A DNA stretch of 64,000 nucleotides from UBA10205 sp035289625 (GTDB lineage: Archaea; Iainarchaeota; Iainarchaeia; Iainarchaeales; Iainarchaeaceae): positions 1-64,000 of the forward strand of contig DATDWP010000021.1 in the NCBI GenBank assembly GCA_035289625.1, read 5' to 3'. Position numbers and translations under genes: made by a program. Below the pieces are notes generated by a model. That model was not told the DNA's origin. It saw only the letters and a list, made by a program, of their open reading frames with translations, and did no database searches. Numbering within the stretch: position 1 is the first letter of the stretch; the number at the start of each line of letters is the position of its first letter. Positions 1 to 7,400 of this stretch are shown here, piece by piece.

Positions 1-1
1 C

Positions 2-106
2 TTTGAAGGCGATCAGGATTCGGAGGGCGGCGATGACTTGGACGATGAGGACAGCGATGATAACGAGGGTGGCGATAGGGACACTGATATGGAAGAGAGT
101 TCCTAA
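2..106 (+). CDS. C-terminal fragment of a protein with an acidic tail
   Basis: The reading frame is open from the window edge to a TAA at 104-106 and encodes 34 residues, more than half of them Asp or Glu with interspersed Gly and Ser. Only this tail is visible, so the protein cannot be identified. Such tails are low complexity and occur in unrelated proteins. The frame is supported by its strong composition bias and by the hairpin that follows. Confidence 0.5.
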   Translation, partial: FEGDQDSEGGDDLDDEDSDDNEGGDRDTDMEESS

Positions 107-130
107 AACCAACCTTTTCTAATTCTTCTT

Positions 131-155
131 TTTCCCCGCTCTTTTTGCGGGGAAA
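131..155 (+). terminator. Hairpin with T-rich loop after the first gene
   Basis: A perfect 9-bp inverted repeat (TTTCCCCGC / GCGGGGAAA) encloses a T-rich 7-nt loop, and a pyrimidine-rich stretch precedes it. It sits 25 bp after the stop of the acidic-tail gene. Its position suggests a transcript end for that gene, although archaeal termination mostly depends on T tracts. Confidence 0.4.
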
Positions 156-200
156 CATCACATATTCACTAGCACTACATACATATTATGCAATTTAGAT

Positions 201-282
201 GCGGGGAGCAGGATTTGAACCTGCGGTGCCACTAAGGCGGTAGCCCCTGAAGCTACTGGAATAACCACTATCCGACCCCCGC
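201..282 (-). tRNA. tRNA-Leu(CAG)
   Basis: On the minus strand the acceptor arms GCGGGGG and TCCCCGC pair over 7 bp with one G-U. The anticodon stem GTAGC/GCTAC encloses the loop TTCAGGG, giving anticodon CAG at 249-247, which reads the leucine codon CUG. A long variable arm (class II tRNA) precedes the T arm GCAGG-TTCAAAT-CCTGC. No intron is present and CCA is not encoded. Confidence 0.93.
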
Positions 283-311
283 TTTGCAATAAGCAATCTT
301 GCACCAAAACG

Positions 312-323
312 CCTATAAATTTC
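312..323 (-). promoter_or_regulatory. TATA element for tRNA-Leu
   Basis: On the minus strand an A-rich stretch followed by ATTTATAGG lies about 35 bp upstream of the mature tRNA 5' end. This spacing would place initiation a few bases before the tRNA, leaving a short leader for RNase P. Confidence 0.5.
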
Positions 324-354
324 TTTATTTGAACCTAAAACAGATCAAATTAGC

Positions 355-912
355 TTATTTGCCCGCCAGCCATTTGCCCAACGCATGCGCTGCTTTTGAG
401 CGGTGGGAAATTTTATTCTTCTCTAAAATATCAATATCAGCTAGCGCGTCTTTGTACCCATCCGGAACAAATATTTTTTCATATGGAAGCCTATCCTTTT
501 CAAGAGAAACAACATTTTCCAATAGCGTACCTGAAAGTGTTCCTGAAAAAGATTTGAACTCTTTGCCATCATAGTAGCATATCACGGTCTTGAAATGGCA
601 GCGCTTATTTTGAACCCTTTTTATCAGGGCAATTAGCCCATCAAAACCAATCCCCAAAAAAACACGCTTAGCTAACATTCCCGGAAAATCATTATACGCT
701 TCAAAAAATACACCAGTATCCTCTACAATTACCGGTTTTTTTATTTTTTCAAACGCCTGCCTTGCTTTCTCCTTTGCGATTTTGTCAAGCGAATCATAAT
801 CAGGTTCAACTATTTCAAGGCTTTTGTGCAAGAGATCTATTGAATAAGTAGAAAGGATTGCAGAAATTTCAGAAACCTTGTGCTTATTGGTTGTTGCAAT
901 ATAGAGTTGCAT
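355..912 (-). CDS. rdgB: Non-canonical purine NTP pyrophosphatase (RdgB/HAM1 family)
   Basis: This 185-residue protein belongs to the Ham1/RdgB family, which hydrolyses ITP, dITP and XTP to monophosphates and so keeps deaminated purines out of nucleic acids. The N-terminal ATTNKHK matches the family's TxNxxK phosphate-binding motif; VEDTGVFF and FPGMLAKR match the EDTGL and PGxxxxR blocks, and SHRSKA near the C-terminus is the family's SHR motif. The ATG at 912 is preferred over an upstream in-frame start that would add five residues before the conserved first beta strand. Length agrees with the family (180-200). Confidence 0.93.
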   Translation of the reverse strand: MQLYIATTNKHKVSEISAILSTYSIDLLHKSLEIVEPDYDSLDKIAKEKARQAFEKIKKPVIVEDTGVFFEAYNDFPGMLAKRVFLGIGFDGLIALIKRVQNKRCHFKTVICYYDGKEFKSFSGTLSGTLLENVVSLEKDRLPYEKIFVPDGYKDALADIDILEKNKISHRSKAAHALGKWLAGK

Positions 913-930
913 TTTGCTAAACACCAAAAA

Positions 931-1320
931 TCAGCCATCGATAAATTGTATAAAAGAGAGTTTTAAGGTAAAACCGGCCTTTGCGCTTCCCCTCACAAGT
1001 GTCCCTTGCAATGGCGGCTTATCAAAAGTTGCAACATTCATCTTGCCATACAAATCCCCATAGCTCATTTTAAAATTCCCGGAAACCCTCATAATTTGGT
1101 TTCCGTTTAATTCAGCTGTTTTATAAGAGCTCCTCTCAAAATAATTTATTACCCCATCACGAAAATTCCCTTCCGCTTCCTCAATATTCACTTCAGTGAT
1201 CTTATGCTCATTCATGGCAGATTTTATGCACCCTAAAATATTATCCCCCTCATCTAAAATAAGGGTCAAATAGTTCTTCACGCCGCGCTTGTTGAATAGG
1301 TGCGCATCAATATGTGGCAT
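931..1320 (-). CDS. PCC/DUF296-like domain protein
   Basis: The product of about 129 residues resembles the PCC (DUF296) fold: an N-terminal strand, EGDNILGCIKSAMNEHKI as the 'GD-ll--l' helix, then a Ser-Gly-Asn strand, a G-D-Y/G-K-M-N strand and a GTLVRGSAKAG hairpin. PCC proteins are small trimers of unclear role, some DNA-binding. The match is divergent and made by eye. An in-frame start at 1401 exists, but its extra 27 residues are encoded by a dispersed non-coding repeat (1373-1440), so the ATG at 1320 is chosen. The gene ends 18 bp before rdgB and is probably co-transcribed with it. Confidence 0.5.
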   Translation of the reverse strand: MPHIDAHLFNKRGVKNYLTLILDEGDNILGCIKSAMNEHKITEVNIEEAEGNFRDGVINYFERSSYKTAELNGNQIMRVSGNFKMSYGDLYGKMNVATFDKPPLQGTLVRGSAKAGFTLKLSFIQFIDG

Positions 1321-1372
1321 GAAAAAAGTAATGATCAGGCATCTTAATAAGCGTTGCAGGTCTACTGGGGCC

Positions 1373-1440
1373 TGTTTAAAAAGTATTTTCCAATAAAACA
1401 AATCCTAAATTGGCATATGCCCTTTTTGAGTCGTCAAAGG
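1373..1440 (+). repeat. Dispersed repeat A, copy 1 (possible ncRNA)
   Basis: This 68-bp block is closely similar to 38983-39050. Both begin TGTTTAAAAAGTATTTTCC, which looks like a TATA element, and both end with a hairpin formed by CCCTTTT(T)GA and TCAAAGG around the loop GTCG. Resemblance continues more weakly for about 60 bp (a GGGGGTTTTGA block, then TAGGG near 1502). Neither copy encodes a conserved peptide and both precede a plus-strand gene. The promoter-like start and preserved hairpin suggest a small transcribed RNA rather than a decayed gene. Confidence 0.6.
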
Positions 1441-1530
1441 CCTGTGTGTGGGCATCTGGCATTGGGGGTTTTGATCAACGGTAGGCCTGCTGCCTATTAG
1501 GGAAAAATTAATAAGATACCCCCTACTCTT

Positions 1531-1788
1531 ATGTCCATGGATGATTTTTTCGGGCTAGCCGGACTTATACTAATACTAATTGCATGGATTCCTGGAGTAG
1601 TTGAAACAATAAAATCAAAAAAACCCAAAATGGAACCCCAATTCATTGTACTCTACTTTGCAGGTTCAGCAAGCCTTGCAATCTATGCGCTCCAACTAAA
1701 TGCCCTTCCTTTCCTAGCACTAAACCTTCTTGCAGCACTTGTCCCGATGATTAATCTCTACTACTACGCGCAAAACAAAACAAAATAG
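1531..1788 (+). CDS. SemiSWEET / PQ-loop family small membrane protein
   Basis: The protein has 85 residues with three predicted membrane helices (about 6-24, 37-55 and 59-78) in the single triple-helix-bundle arrangement of SemiSWEETs, which dimerise to move sugars. The first helix carries the family's proline with a following basic residue and TIKSKK, matching the usual 'P-Q-V-x-x-x-x-K-x-K' segment, although the PQ pair itself is PG here. Substrate cannot be told. A methionine two codons later is an alternative start. An AT-rich element about 20-28 bp upstream suggests a nearly leaderless transcript. Confidence 0.65.
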   Translation: MSMDDFFGLAGLILILIAWIPGVVETIKSKKPKMEPQFIVLYFAGSASLAIYALQLNALPFLALNLLAALVPMINLYYYAQNKTK

Positions 1789-1915
1789 ACATAGCCCCTA
1801 AGACCAGAAAGGGCAGAATGAACAGGACTTTTTTGTTTGATTAGTTTAATTATGAAAGAGAACAATAACTTGCACAAACTGTTGCTTTAAATATTTTTCT
1901 ACAGTCACTCTTTAG

Positions 1916-3148
1916 ATGGTTGCAAAAGAATATGATGTAATAATAGTAGGAGGGGGCCCAGCCGGAAGTTCCACTGCACTATTTTTGAATAAATTAGGGG
2001 TAAAAAACGTACTTTTACTAGACAAAGCAAAATTTCCACGCGACAAAATCTGCGGAGACGCATTCTCCGGCAAAAGCGTTGGAATGGCAAAAGAACTGGG
2101 AATTGTAAATGATTTTGATTCAGTGCCGCACGAAGTTGTATACGGAGTTACATTCAGCAGCCCTAAAGGCACAATAATCGATATACCATTCCCCGGCGCA
2201 GAAAAAGGAAAGCAGACAAAACCCGGGTTTTGCGTCCGCAGAATAAATGGGGATAATGTAATATTTCAAAACGCCAAGAAAAAAGTGGAAACCATCGAAG
2301 AATTTACCGTAACAGAACTAATTTGGGAAAATGACCACGTAGTTGGCATAAAAGGAAAAAAAGGCACAGAGCAAATGGAAATGCGCTCCAAAATAGTAGT
2401 GGGAGCCGATGGCACCAGCAGTGTAATTGCACAAAAAGTAGGGCAAGCACCCTTACCCCCCGAACACCAAGTAATTGCAACAAGGGGGTATTATAGCGGA
2501 GTTAGCGGAATGAATTCAAATATCGAGCTCCATTTTGTAGACGAAGTAATGCCAGGGTATTTTTGGATTTTTCCACTCGAAAACGGCTGGGCAAATGTAG
2601 GACTTGGGCTTTTAACCAGCGAAAAAACAAAAAGAAAAATGAACCTCAAAGAAGTGCAAGAGCACATAATTGCAAACCACCCACTATTCAAAGAAAGGTT
2701 CAAAGATGCAAAAATTGATTCACAAGGAATAAAAGTTTGGACGCTCCCACTAGGATCATACCACCGCAAAAACCACGGGAACGGATGGGTACTGGTTGGC
2801 GATGCTGCCTCTTTAATTGACCCTTTTTCAGGAGAGGGAGTGGGAAACGCCATGACCTCAGGAAAATTTGCTGCAAAATACATAGCAGCTGCCTTGCAGA
2901 ACAATAATTTTTCAGAAAACGCATTTGATGGATATGATAAGGAGTTGTGGGAAACAATTGGCCCTGAACTAAAAACCTCTTACAATTTGCAAAAACTCGG
3001 AAGCAACAAATTACTACTAAACCTTGTAATAGACAAGGCCGCAACAAAACCGCAAGTAAAGCAGGCCATTTCCGGAATGCTCGCAAACGAAGAAGCGAAA
3101 AAGAACGTAATCTCGCCCCTCGGGCTGCTCAAGCTGCTTCTAACCTAA
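1916..3148 (+). CDS. Geranylgeranyl reductase family FAD-dependent oxidoreductase
   Basis: This 410-residue flavoprotein belongs to the geranylgeranyl reductase family, which in archaea saturates the isoprenoid chains of ether lipids. VGGGPAGSS at residues 11-19 is the dinucleotide-binding turn, FPRDKICGDAF is the characteristic motif after the first Rossmann unit, and GDAASLIDPFSGEGVGNA near residue 298 is the second FAD-contact motif. Length fits the family. A TATA-like CTTTAAATA lies about 27 bp before the ATG, suggesting leaderless transcription. Whether it acts on phospholipids or on quinone/dolichol side chains cannot be decided here. Confidence 0.85.
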   Translation: MVAKEYDVIIVGGGPAGSSTALFLNKLGVKNVLLLDKAKFPRDKICGDAFSGKSVGMAKELGIVNDFDSVPHEVVYGVTFSSPKGTIIDIPFPGAEKGKQTKPGFCVRRINGDNVIFQNAKKKVETIEEFTVTELIWENDHVVGIKGKKGTEQMEMRSKIVVGADGTSSVIAQKVGQAPLPPEHQVIATRGYYSGVSGMNSNIELHFVDEVMPGYFWIFPLENGWANVGLGLLTSEKTKRKMNLKEVQEHIIANHPLFKERFKDAKIDSQGIKVWTLPLGSYHRKNHGNGWVLVGDAASLIDPFSGEGVGNAMTSGKFAAKYIAAALQNNNFSENAFDGYDKELWETIGPELKTSYNLQKLGSNKLLLNLVIDKAATKPQVKQAISGMLANEEAKKNVISPLGLLKLLLT

Positions 3149-3259
3149 GTACAATATTCAAGTCCGGCAAATACCTATTCAAACTGAAAGACCGGACAAC
3201 CGGTAATTTTTCTCAAGCCATAAAGTGTTTTTTGTATTGTTTGCCACATTGTTTCTAAT

Positions 3260-3628
3260 ATGAAAAAGAAATGGAAAGTCATTATTCCTGAAAATGTCGT
3301 AAAGAAAATGGAAACATTACCCGAAAAAGACCAAAAAGAGTTAATCAAGGCAATGGAAAAATTGTCCGAAAACCCTTATGTTGGCAAACCATTTAATGCA
3401 GTTGAAATCAAAGCCTGGGAAAATGAAAAGTGTAAATGCAGCCAGCCTTTCCTAATGTTACTAGAACTTGATGACAATGAGGTGCACGTTAGTTGTAGAA
3501 GAAGAGAATGCGATGAATCATTTTGGTGCACTAAAGGCGAACTCATTAATGGCAGGACACAGTATGTGAAAGATGCAAAATCTGACGGAAAATACTTGGA
3601 ATACAAAGATATAGAATTTGTTGAATAA
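3260..3628 (+). CDS. RelE/ParE-like protein, no antitoxin visible
   Basis: The N-terminal half of this 122-residue protein has the RelE/ParE pattern: a strand (KVIIPENV), a two-helix hairpin containing LPEKDQKELIKAMEKL and ENPYVGKPF, then strands including VHVSCRRR, which corresponds to the basic strand that carries catalytic residues in RelE ribonucleases. Five cysteines cluster in the second half, which is unusual. No antitoxin-sized ORF lies within 110 bp on either side, so this may be an orphan toxin or a repurposed domain. The match is by pattern only. Confidence 0.45.
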   Translation: MKKKWKVIIPENVVKKMETLPEKDQKELIKAMEKLSENPYVGKPFNAVEIKAWENEKCKCSQPFLMLLELDDNEVHVSCRRRECDESFWCTKGELINGRTQYVKDAKSDGKYLEYKDIEFVE

Positions 3629-3673
3629 AACTGGTAAAAATTAGGCTGGGCATTTCCTTATGAATTTGTAAAG

Positions 3674-3687
3674 TTCTTTATAAAGAA
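3674..3687. promoter_or_regulatory. 14-bp perfect palindrome upstream of fic
   Basis: TTCTTTATAAAGAA is a perfect palindrome 54 bp before the Fic start codon and just upstream of an AT-rich TATA region (about 3702-3716). It could bind a dimeric regulator; no adjacent regulator is obvious. Confidence 0.35.
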
Positions 3688-3740
3688 TTGTAGCCATAAA
3701 ATGTATATATTTATAATATGTAGTCACCTAATAATATTAT

Positions 3741-4679
3741 ATGTTTGTTGAAGCTAGAGAAGTCAATGGAAAGAAAAAATACTATTTGGTTCATTCTTTC
3801 AGGCATGGTAAAAAGGTAAGGAAAATCAGGAGGTATTTAGGCACAAACCTAAATAAGGTGAAGTTAAGAGATTTGAAGCAAGTTGCTGAGAAGCAAATAA
3901 TGCAAAGAGCTAATGCATTCAAAAAAATCAATGACCCACTGCTTGAAGTGCTTTCCGAAGAAGAAATCCAAAAAATAAAGGAGCTGCAAGAAAGCAGCCA
4001 ATTCAAAATCTTTCATCTTTCCGAAGAAGAGTGGCAGAGGTTTTCAGAAGTTTTTACCTATAACACGAATGCTATTGAAGGCTCAGAACTTAATCAACGA
4101 GAAGTCAAGGATATACTGGAAAAAGACAAATGGCCACAGGACAAGAGTAAGGAGGATATTTCAGAAGCTTACGGAGTAAAAGAGGCAATCCACTTTATTA
4201 GGGAAACTAAAGATCACATTTCAATTGAACTCATCAAAAAAATCCACGAAATCGTCTTCAAAAACTCAAAGCTATATGCCGGCCAGCTCAGGGCAAAAGG
4301 GATAGAAGTCGTGGTCAGAGACGGGCTTGGCAATATAGTGCACGAGGGGGCGCCGTCGGAAAAAGTGCCGGAACTGCTCAAAGAGCTTGTAAAATGGTAT
4401 TCCGAATACCAAAAAAAGTACCCCCCTTTATTGCTCGCCGCTGTTGTCCATAACCAGTTTGAAAATATCCACCCTTTCCAGGATGGAAATGGTAGAGTCG
4501 GCAGGATACTAATGAACAACATTCTCATAAAACACAGCTTACCCCCTGTAAACATTGACCTCAACAAGAGGAAAGAATATTACAAATCTCTCCAGGAGTA
4601 CGAAAAAAACCACGACATAAGACCAACAATAGAGCTTTTGCTCGAGGAATACAAGAAACTAAAAAAACAGCTTAGGTGA
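3741..4679 (+). CDS. Fic-domain protein (AMP transferase family) with intact inhibitory motif
   Basis: The 312-residue protein carries the Fic signature HPFQDGNGRVGR (H244-R255), whose histidine is catalytic and whose Asn/Arg residues bind nucleotide phosphates. Fic enzymes mainly transfer AMP to hydroxyl groups of target proteins. TNAIEG at 109-114 fits the (S/T)xxxE(G/N) autoinhibitory motif exactly, as in class II Fic proteins. Residues 1-60 form a basic N-terminal segment of unknown role. The target is not evident. A hairpin terminator spans its stop codon, and its convergent neighbour is a cupin protein. Confidence 0.88.
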   Translation: MFVEAREVNGKKKYYLVHSFRHGKKVRKIRRYLGTNLNKVKLRDLKQVAEKQIMQRANAFKKINDPLLEVLSEEEIQKIKELQESSQFKIFHLSEEEWQRFSEVFTYNTNAIEGSELNQREVKDILEKDKWPQDKSKEDISEAYGVKEAIHFIRETKDHISIELIKKIHEIVFKNSKLYAGQLRAKGIEVVVRDGLGNIVHEGAPSEKVPELLKELVKWYSEYQKKYPPLLLAAVVHNQFENIHPFQDGNGRVGRILMNNILIKHSLPPVNIDLNKRKEYYKSLQEYEKNHDIRPTIELLLEEYKKLKKQLR

Positions 4680-4705
4680 CCACAAAATCGAAAGGCGTGG
4701 TCACC
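4675..4705. terminator. Bidirectional terminator hairpin between fic and cupin gene
   Basis: A perfect 9-bp inverted repeat GGTGACCAC / GTGGTCACC with a 13-nt loop lies across the fic stop codon. A T5 run follows on the plus strand (about 4719), and on the minus strand a T7 run follows (plus-strand A run near 4662-4668). The element therefore could end both convergent transcripts. Confidence 0.55.
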
Positions 4706-4718
4706 CAGGGATAACTCG

Positions 4719-5378
4719 TCACTTTTTCTTAGAGATATACGTTCTGTTCACCATTGGATGATTTTCATCGGTTGGCCCCCAGTCACTATCTGGATGGTAG
4801 GCAATTACATCCATCGAATTTGAAGAAGTGGCAAAGTAATGCAGTTCCTGCGGATTTAACAGGAAAATGCCGCCTTTTCTCAGTTTAATTTTCCTTTTTC
4901 CGACAACAGAAACGCCAAATCCATCGATTACTATCCCCAATCTTATACTTGGATGCACATGGGCTGATTGGACAACCCCTTTAGGAAAGTGCAAGTGATT
5001 AAGGACGGGGTCGCCAAGCCTTGGGGGATACACAAGCATCGAGTCACTACACCCATCAATATATGTCAAGCGGCAATTTTTTTCAGTCAAGCCAAAAACA
5101 GGCATTCCTCGAAAACCAATTCTTTCAATTACAATGACATACGCGTTAGCCATCGAAAAGAATGCTTTGCCAGGTAAACAAAAATATGATTTTTCTCGAA
5201 GTTGGAATATCTCTCCGTTCCGATTAATCTTTATCTCCCCGGTTGAAACGTACCCATAAAGAGTTCCAAACCCAGAACCAAGAGAATGATTTTTTCTTAG
5301 TACAGTAAGCACGGTAGGGTACATTGATTCCGAACAGTTTATGGAATACAAATGGGGAGGATTTTGTACATATAACAT
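4719..5378 (-). CDS. Cupin-domain protein
   Basis: The 219-residue protein contains a C-terminal cupin barrel: HLHFPKGVVQSAHVHPSIR holds the metal-ligand histidines of cupin motif 1, followed by LGIVIDGFG, and motif 2 is represented by FLLNPQELHYF. The N-terminal half (about residues 1-110) has a second barrel-like run of short strands without clear histidines, so this may be a degenerate bicupin. A TATA-like element (minus strand, about 5402-5412) lies 25-30 bp upstream. It faces a divergent TrmB regulator that could control it. Function is otherwise open. Confidence 0.65.
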   Translation of the reverse strand: MLYVQNPPHLYSINCSESMYPTVLTVLRKNHSLGSGFGTLYGYVSTGEIKINRNGEIFQLREKSYFCLPGKAFFSMANAYVIVIERIGFRGMPVFGLTEKNCRLTYIDGCSDSMLVYPPRLGDPVLNHLHFPKGVVQSAHVHPSIRLGIVIDGFGVSVVGKRKIKLRKGGIFLLNPQELHYFATSSNSMDVIAYHPDSDWGPTDENHPMVNRTYISKKK

Positions 5379-5462
5379 AGCATAATAGGCTTTGGGGATA
5401 GAGTTATATTTTTGTGGTGGCGTTAGTTACCATTTATAACTGTTATTGAGAAGAATTTATCC

Positions 5463-6209
5463 ATGGATCAAGAAGTGTTGGAAAACATCGGGTTGACTAA
5501 GAATGAAGGAAAAATTTACATAAAACTACTTTCGCTCGAATCTGCAACAATGGATGAAATATCATCAAAAACAGGGATACATAGAAGAAACGTTTATGAT
5601 GCTGTTGAAAAGCTCATACAACGAGGAATTGTCATAGAGGAATTTGTTTCCGGTAAAAGACTTTTCATGGCTGGATATCCTGAAAAACTAGCAGAAATAC
5701 TTGAAGAAAAGAAAAAACTTCTTTTTTCAGTGATGCCCTCACTTGAAGCAAAATTTGCCAGAAAAACTCCGCGAGAAATGGCGGTAATTTATCGTGGAAT
5801 AGAGGGGTTCAAAAATTATTTCAATGACATAATCAAAACAAATGAAACCGTTTGCTTTATAGGTGCAAAAGGATTCTGGCTCGACGAACGACTAAAATAT
5901 GTCTTTCCAAAATTTGACAAGCAAAGATTAAAACAGAAAATCAAATTAAGGCACCTTTATGATTGGGAAGTCAAACAAAACGCAAAAGGTATACTTAAGC
6001 TGCGGCTGAATAAATACAAATTTCTGCCAATCAAATATTCATCAAATACATCCATAACTATTTTTGGTGACCATGTAGTCTCATTTTATGGGATAGAGCC
6101 TGGCAAGCTTTCGGATGAACCTACACAATTCCATATAATCAGCAGGCCTATTGCAGATACATACAAAAAAATATTTGAAGCATTATGGGAAAAAGTTGGA
6201 GTGGACTAA
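5463..6209 (+). CDS. TrmB family transcriptional regulator
   Basis: The N-terminal 70 residues form the TrmB winged helix: LENIGLTKNEGKIYIKLL, then the recognition helix region SSKTGIHRRNVYDAVEKL and the wing IVIEEFVSGKRLF. A coiled segment (about 75-100) and an effector-like C-terminal region follow. TrmB proteins are archaeal regulators, often of sugar transport and central carbon metabolism. Length 248 is typical of the short form. CATTTATAAC at 5431-5440 is a likely TATA box giving a nearly leaderless message. The divergent cupin gene is a possible target. Confidence 0.85.
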   Translation: MDQEVLENIGLTKNEGKIYIKLLSLESATMDEISSKTGIHRRNVYDAVEKLIQRGIVIEEFVSGKRLFMAGYPEKLAEILEEKKKLLFSVMPSLEAKFARKTPREMAVIYRGIEGFKNYFNDIIKTNETVCFIGAKGFWLDERLKYVFPKFDKQRLKQKIKLRHLYDWEVKQNAKGILKLRLNKYKFLPIKYSSNTSITIFGDHVVSFYGIEPGKLSDEPTQFHIISRPIADTYKKIFEALWEKVGVD

Positions 6210-6595
6210 AAAAGGAAATTCAACAAACTAAATAATAAAAGTCAGGCCCTCAGAGTTGAGTTAAATCATCATCGGCAGAGCCTAAGAAGGTGTTAAACTC
6301 AGATGCATTACCCCAAACTGAGGGGTGTTAGCACGGAGCAATTTACGGCCATTAACCAGAAGCTGTTTTTGATTTTATACAAACTATTGTAAAGAGGTCA
6401 AACATTTCTGCTGTTTTTTGGACTTTGACAAATTCAACTGACCTAGTCTTTTTCTTGAATTGTCCAAAAATTGAGTATTTGTCCGGGTTTTTGGACAAGG
6501 TATGGAATTGTGAAAGCAGACAATAATACTTTGCCAGACCAATATTGGTTAGAGGATTTGAGCTGCTTTTATTCCTTTCTTTACATTATGAAAAC
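6210..6595. other. Non-coding gap with repeat copy and inverted repeats
   Basis: This 386-bp stretch has no credible gene. It contains copy 1 of the 53-bp sRNA-core repeat (6248-6300), and an 11-bp perfect inverted repeat TTGTCCAAAAA (6460-6470) / TTTTTGGACAA (6488-6498). A related TTTTTGGAC lies near 6413-6423. The rest shows no recognisable signal. Confidence 0.5.
6248..6300 (-). repeat. sRNA-core direct repeat, copy 1 (degenerate)
   Basis: 52 of 53 bases match 7407-7459 in the same orientation. Read on the minus strand the core has GATGATGA (box C'-like), a 12-nt guide-like segment and CTGA (box D). However, the external box C seen in copy 2 is replaced by ATCTGA and the flanking terminal stem is absent, so this copy is probably a non-functional or partial duplicate. 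Confidence 0.6.
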
Positions 6596-7078
6596 ATGCC
6601 TCGGCAATTGAGAGTGATGCTCGATACAAGTGTTTATGAATTCTTGGTTCTTCGCTACTTGGATGAGTTGAATAAGCTGATTCATGAAGGACAAGTAATT
6701 GTTTATGGCTGTAGCGTGGTAAGAAAGGAGCTTCGGGAAACTTCAAAAAGTGAAAAACTGGAAGGCAAAAGCTTTCGAAATGCGCTTTTATCCGCATATG
6801 ATGATGTCACAGACAAGCACTCTTATCCTGCTGAGAACGTTGTGGATTTTATTGCAGAAGAATACTGGAAAGAATATGAAGGGGGTATTGCAAAAAGGAA
6901 AATGATGAACGATTTTAGGATTGTTGCGGTGTCCAGCATTCACAACCTCGACATAGTAGTCTCTGAAGATAACCATTCGATGAAATCAAGACTGGCAATT
7001 GAAGCGTACATGAAAGTTAATCAGAGAAATGGATTTCGAACACCCATGTTCTATTCTATAAGTCAACTTCTGCCTTAA
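6596..7078 (+). CDS. PIN-domain protein (VapC-like ribonuclease)
   Basis: The protein of about 160 residues begins with a hydrophobic strand ending in MLDTSVY, the first PIN acidic residue, has an acidic KEL after the second helix, and MMNDFRIVAVSSIHNLDIVVSED provides the third and fourth acidic positions. PIN domains are metal-dependent RNases and usually toxins. An upstream in-frame start at 6545 would add 17 residues before the fold, so the ATG at 6596 is preferred. The gene overlaps the end of a convergent 53-codon ORF by 23 bp and lies between two copies of a 53-bp direct repeat. Confidence 0.75.
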   Translation: MPRQLRVMLDTSVYEFLVLRYLDELNKLIHEGQVIVYGCSVVRKELRETSKSEKLEGKSFRNALLSAYDDVTDKHSYPAENVVDFIAEEYWKEYEGGIAKRKMMNDFRIVAVSSIHNLDIVVSEDNHSMKSRLAIEAYMKVNQRNGFRTPMFYSISQLLP

Positions 7079-7217
7079 GCTCGGCCTTTCTTTTCTTAAG
7101 ATAAGCCATGACGCTAGGGCTGTTCTTGAACTTTTTAAGTTCAGTAAAGGACTTACTGATTCTAGCGAGCTGTTCTTTTGAATAACCTTCTTCCCTTTCA
7201 ACGGTTTTCTGGTACAT
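7056..7217 (-). CDS. Small basic helical protein convergent with the PIN gene
   Basis: An uninterrupted 53-codon frame starts with ATG at 7217 and ends with TAG at 7056. The peptide is highly charged and helical (KEQLARISKSFTELKKFKN, then AYLKKRKAELKAEV), like a small antitoxin or helix-hairpin protein. Its 3' end overlaps the PIN gene by 23 bp in antisense orientation. No homologue is recognised. Its composition and lack of rare codons support coding. A role as an antitoxin is inference only, since antitoxins usually precede toxins on the same strand. Confidence 0.5.
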   Translation of the reverse strand: MYQKTVEREEGYSKEQLARISKSFTELKKFKNSPSVMAYLKKRKAELKAEVDL

Positions 7218-7400
7218 CAAAAATCACTAGATATATTAGGAGTCTCAAAAATATATAAAAGTAACTACTCAAAAACAGGGTTCCGCCTCAGATTGACGTA
7301 TTTTTTATACTTTTAGAGCGATATTTTTGCTCGCCATAGGGCTATCCACCATTACAACAAATATTTGCATGTATCTATAAATGTAGTTAAAAAAAATAAG

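Noticed and set aside
931..1401. Longer form of the PCC-like protein starting at 1401
   Set aside because: The extra residues are encoded by the dispersed non-coding repeat A, so the later ATG is preferred.
1801..1815. AGACCAGAAAGGGCA recurs at 60775-60789
   Set aside because: A 15-base exact match is expected by chance about once or twice in a 64-kb window; flanks are unrelated.
2491..3086. Long minus-strand frames inside the GGR gene
   Set aside because: They are shadow frames of a well-supported conserved gene, without homologous features.
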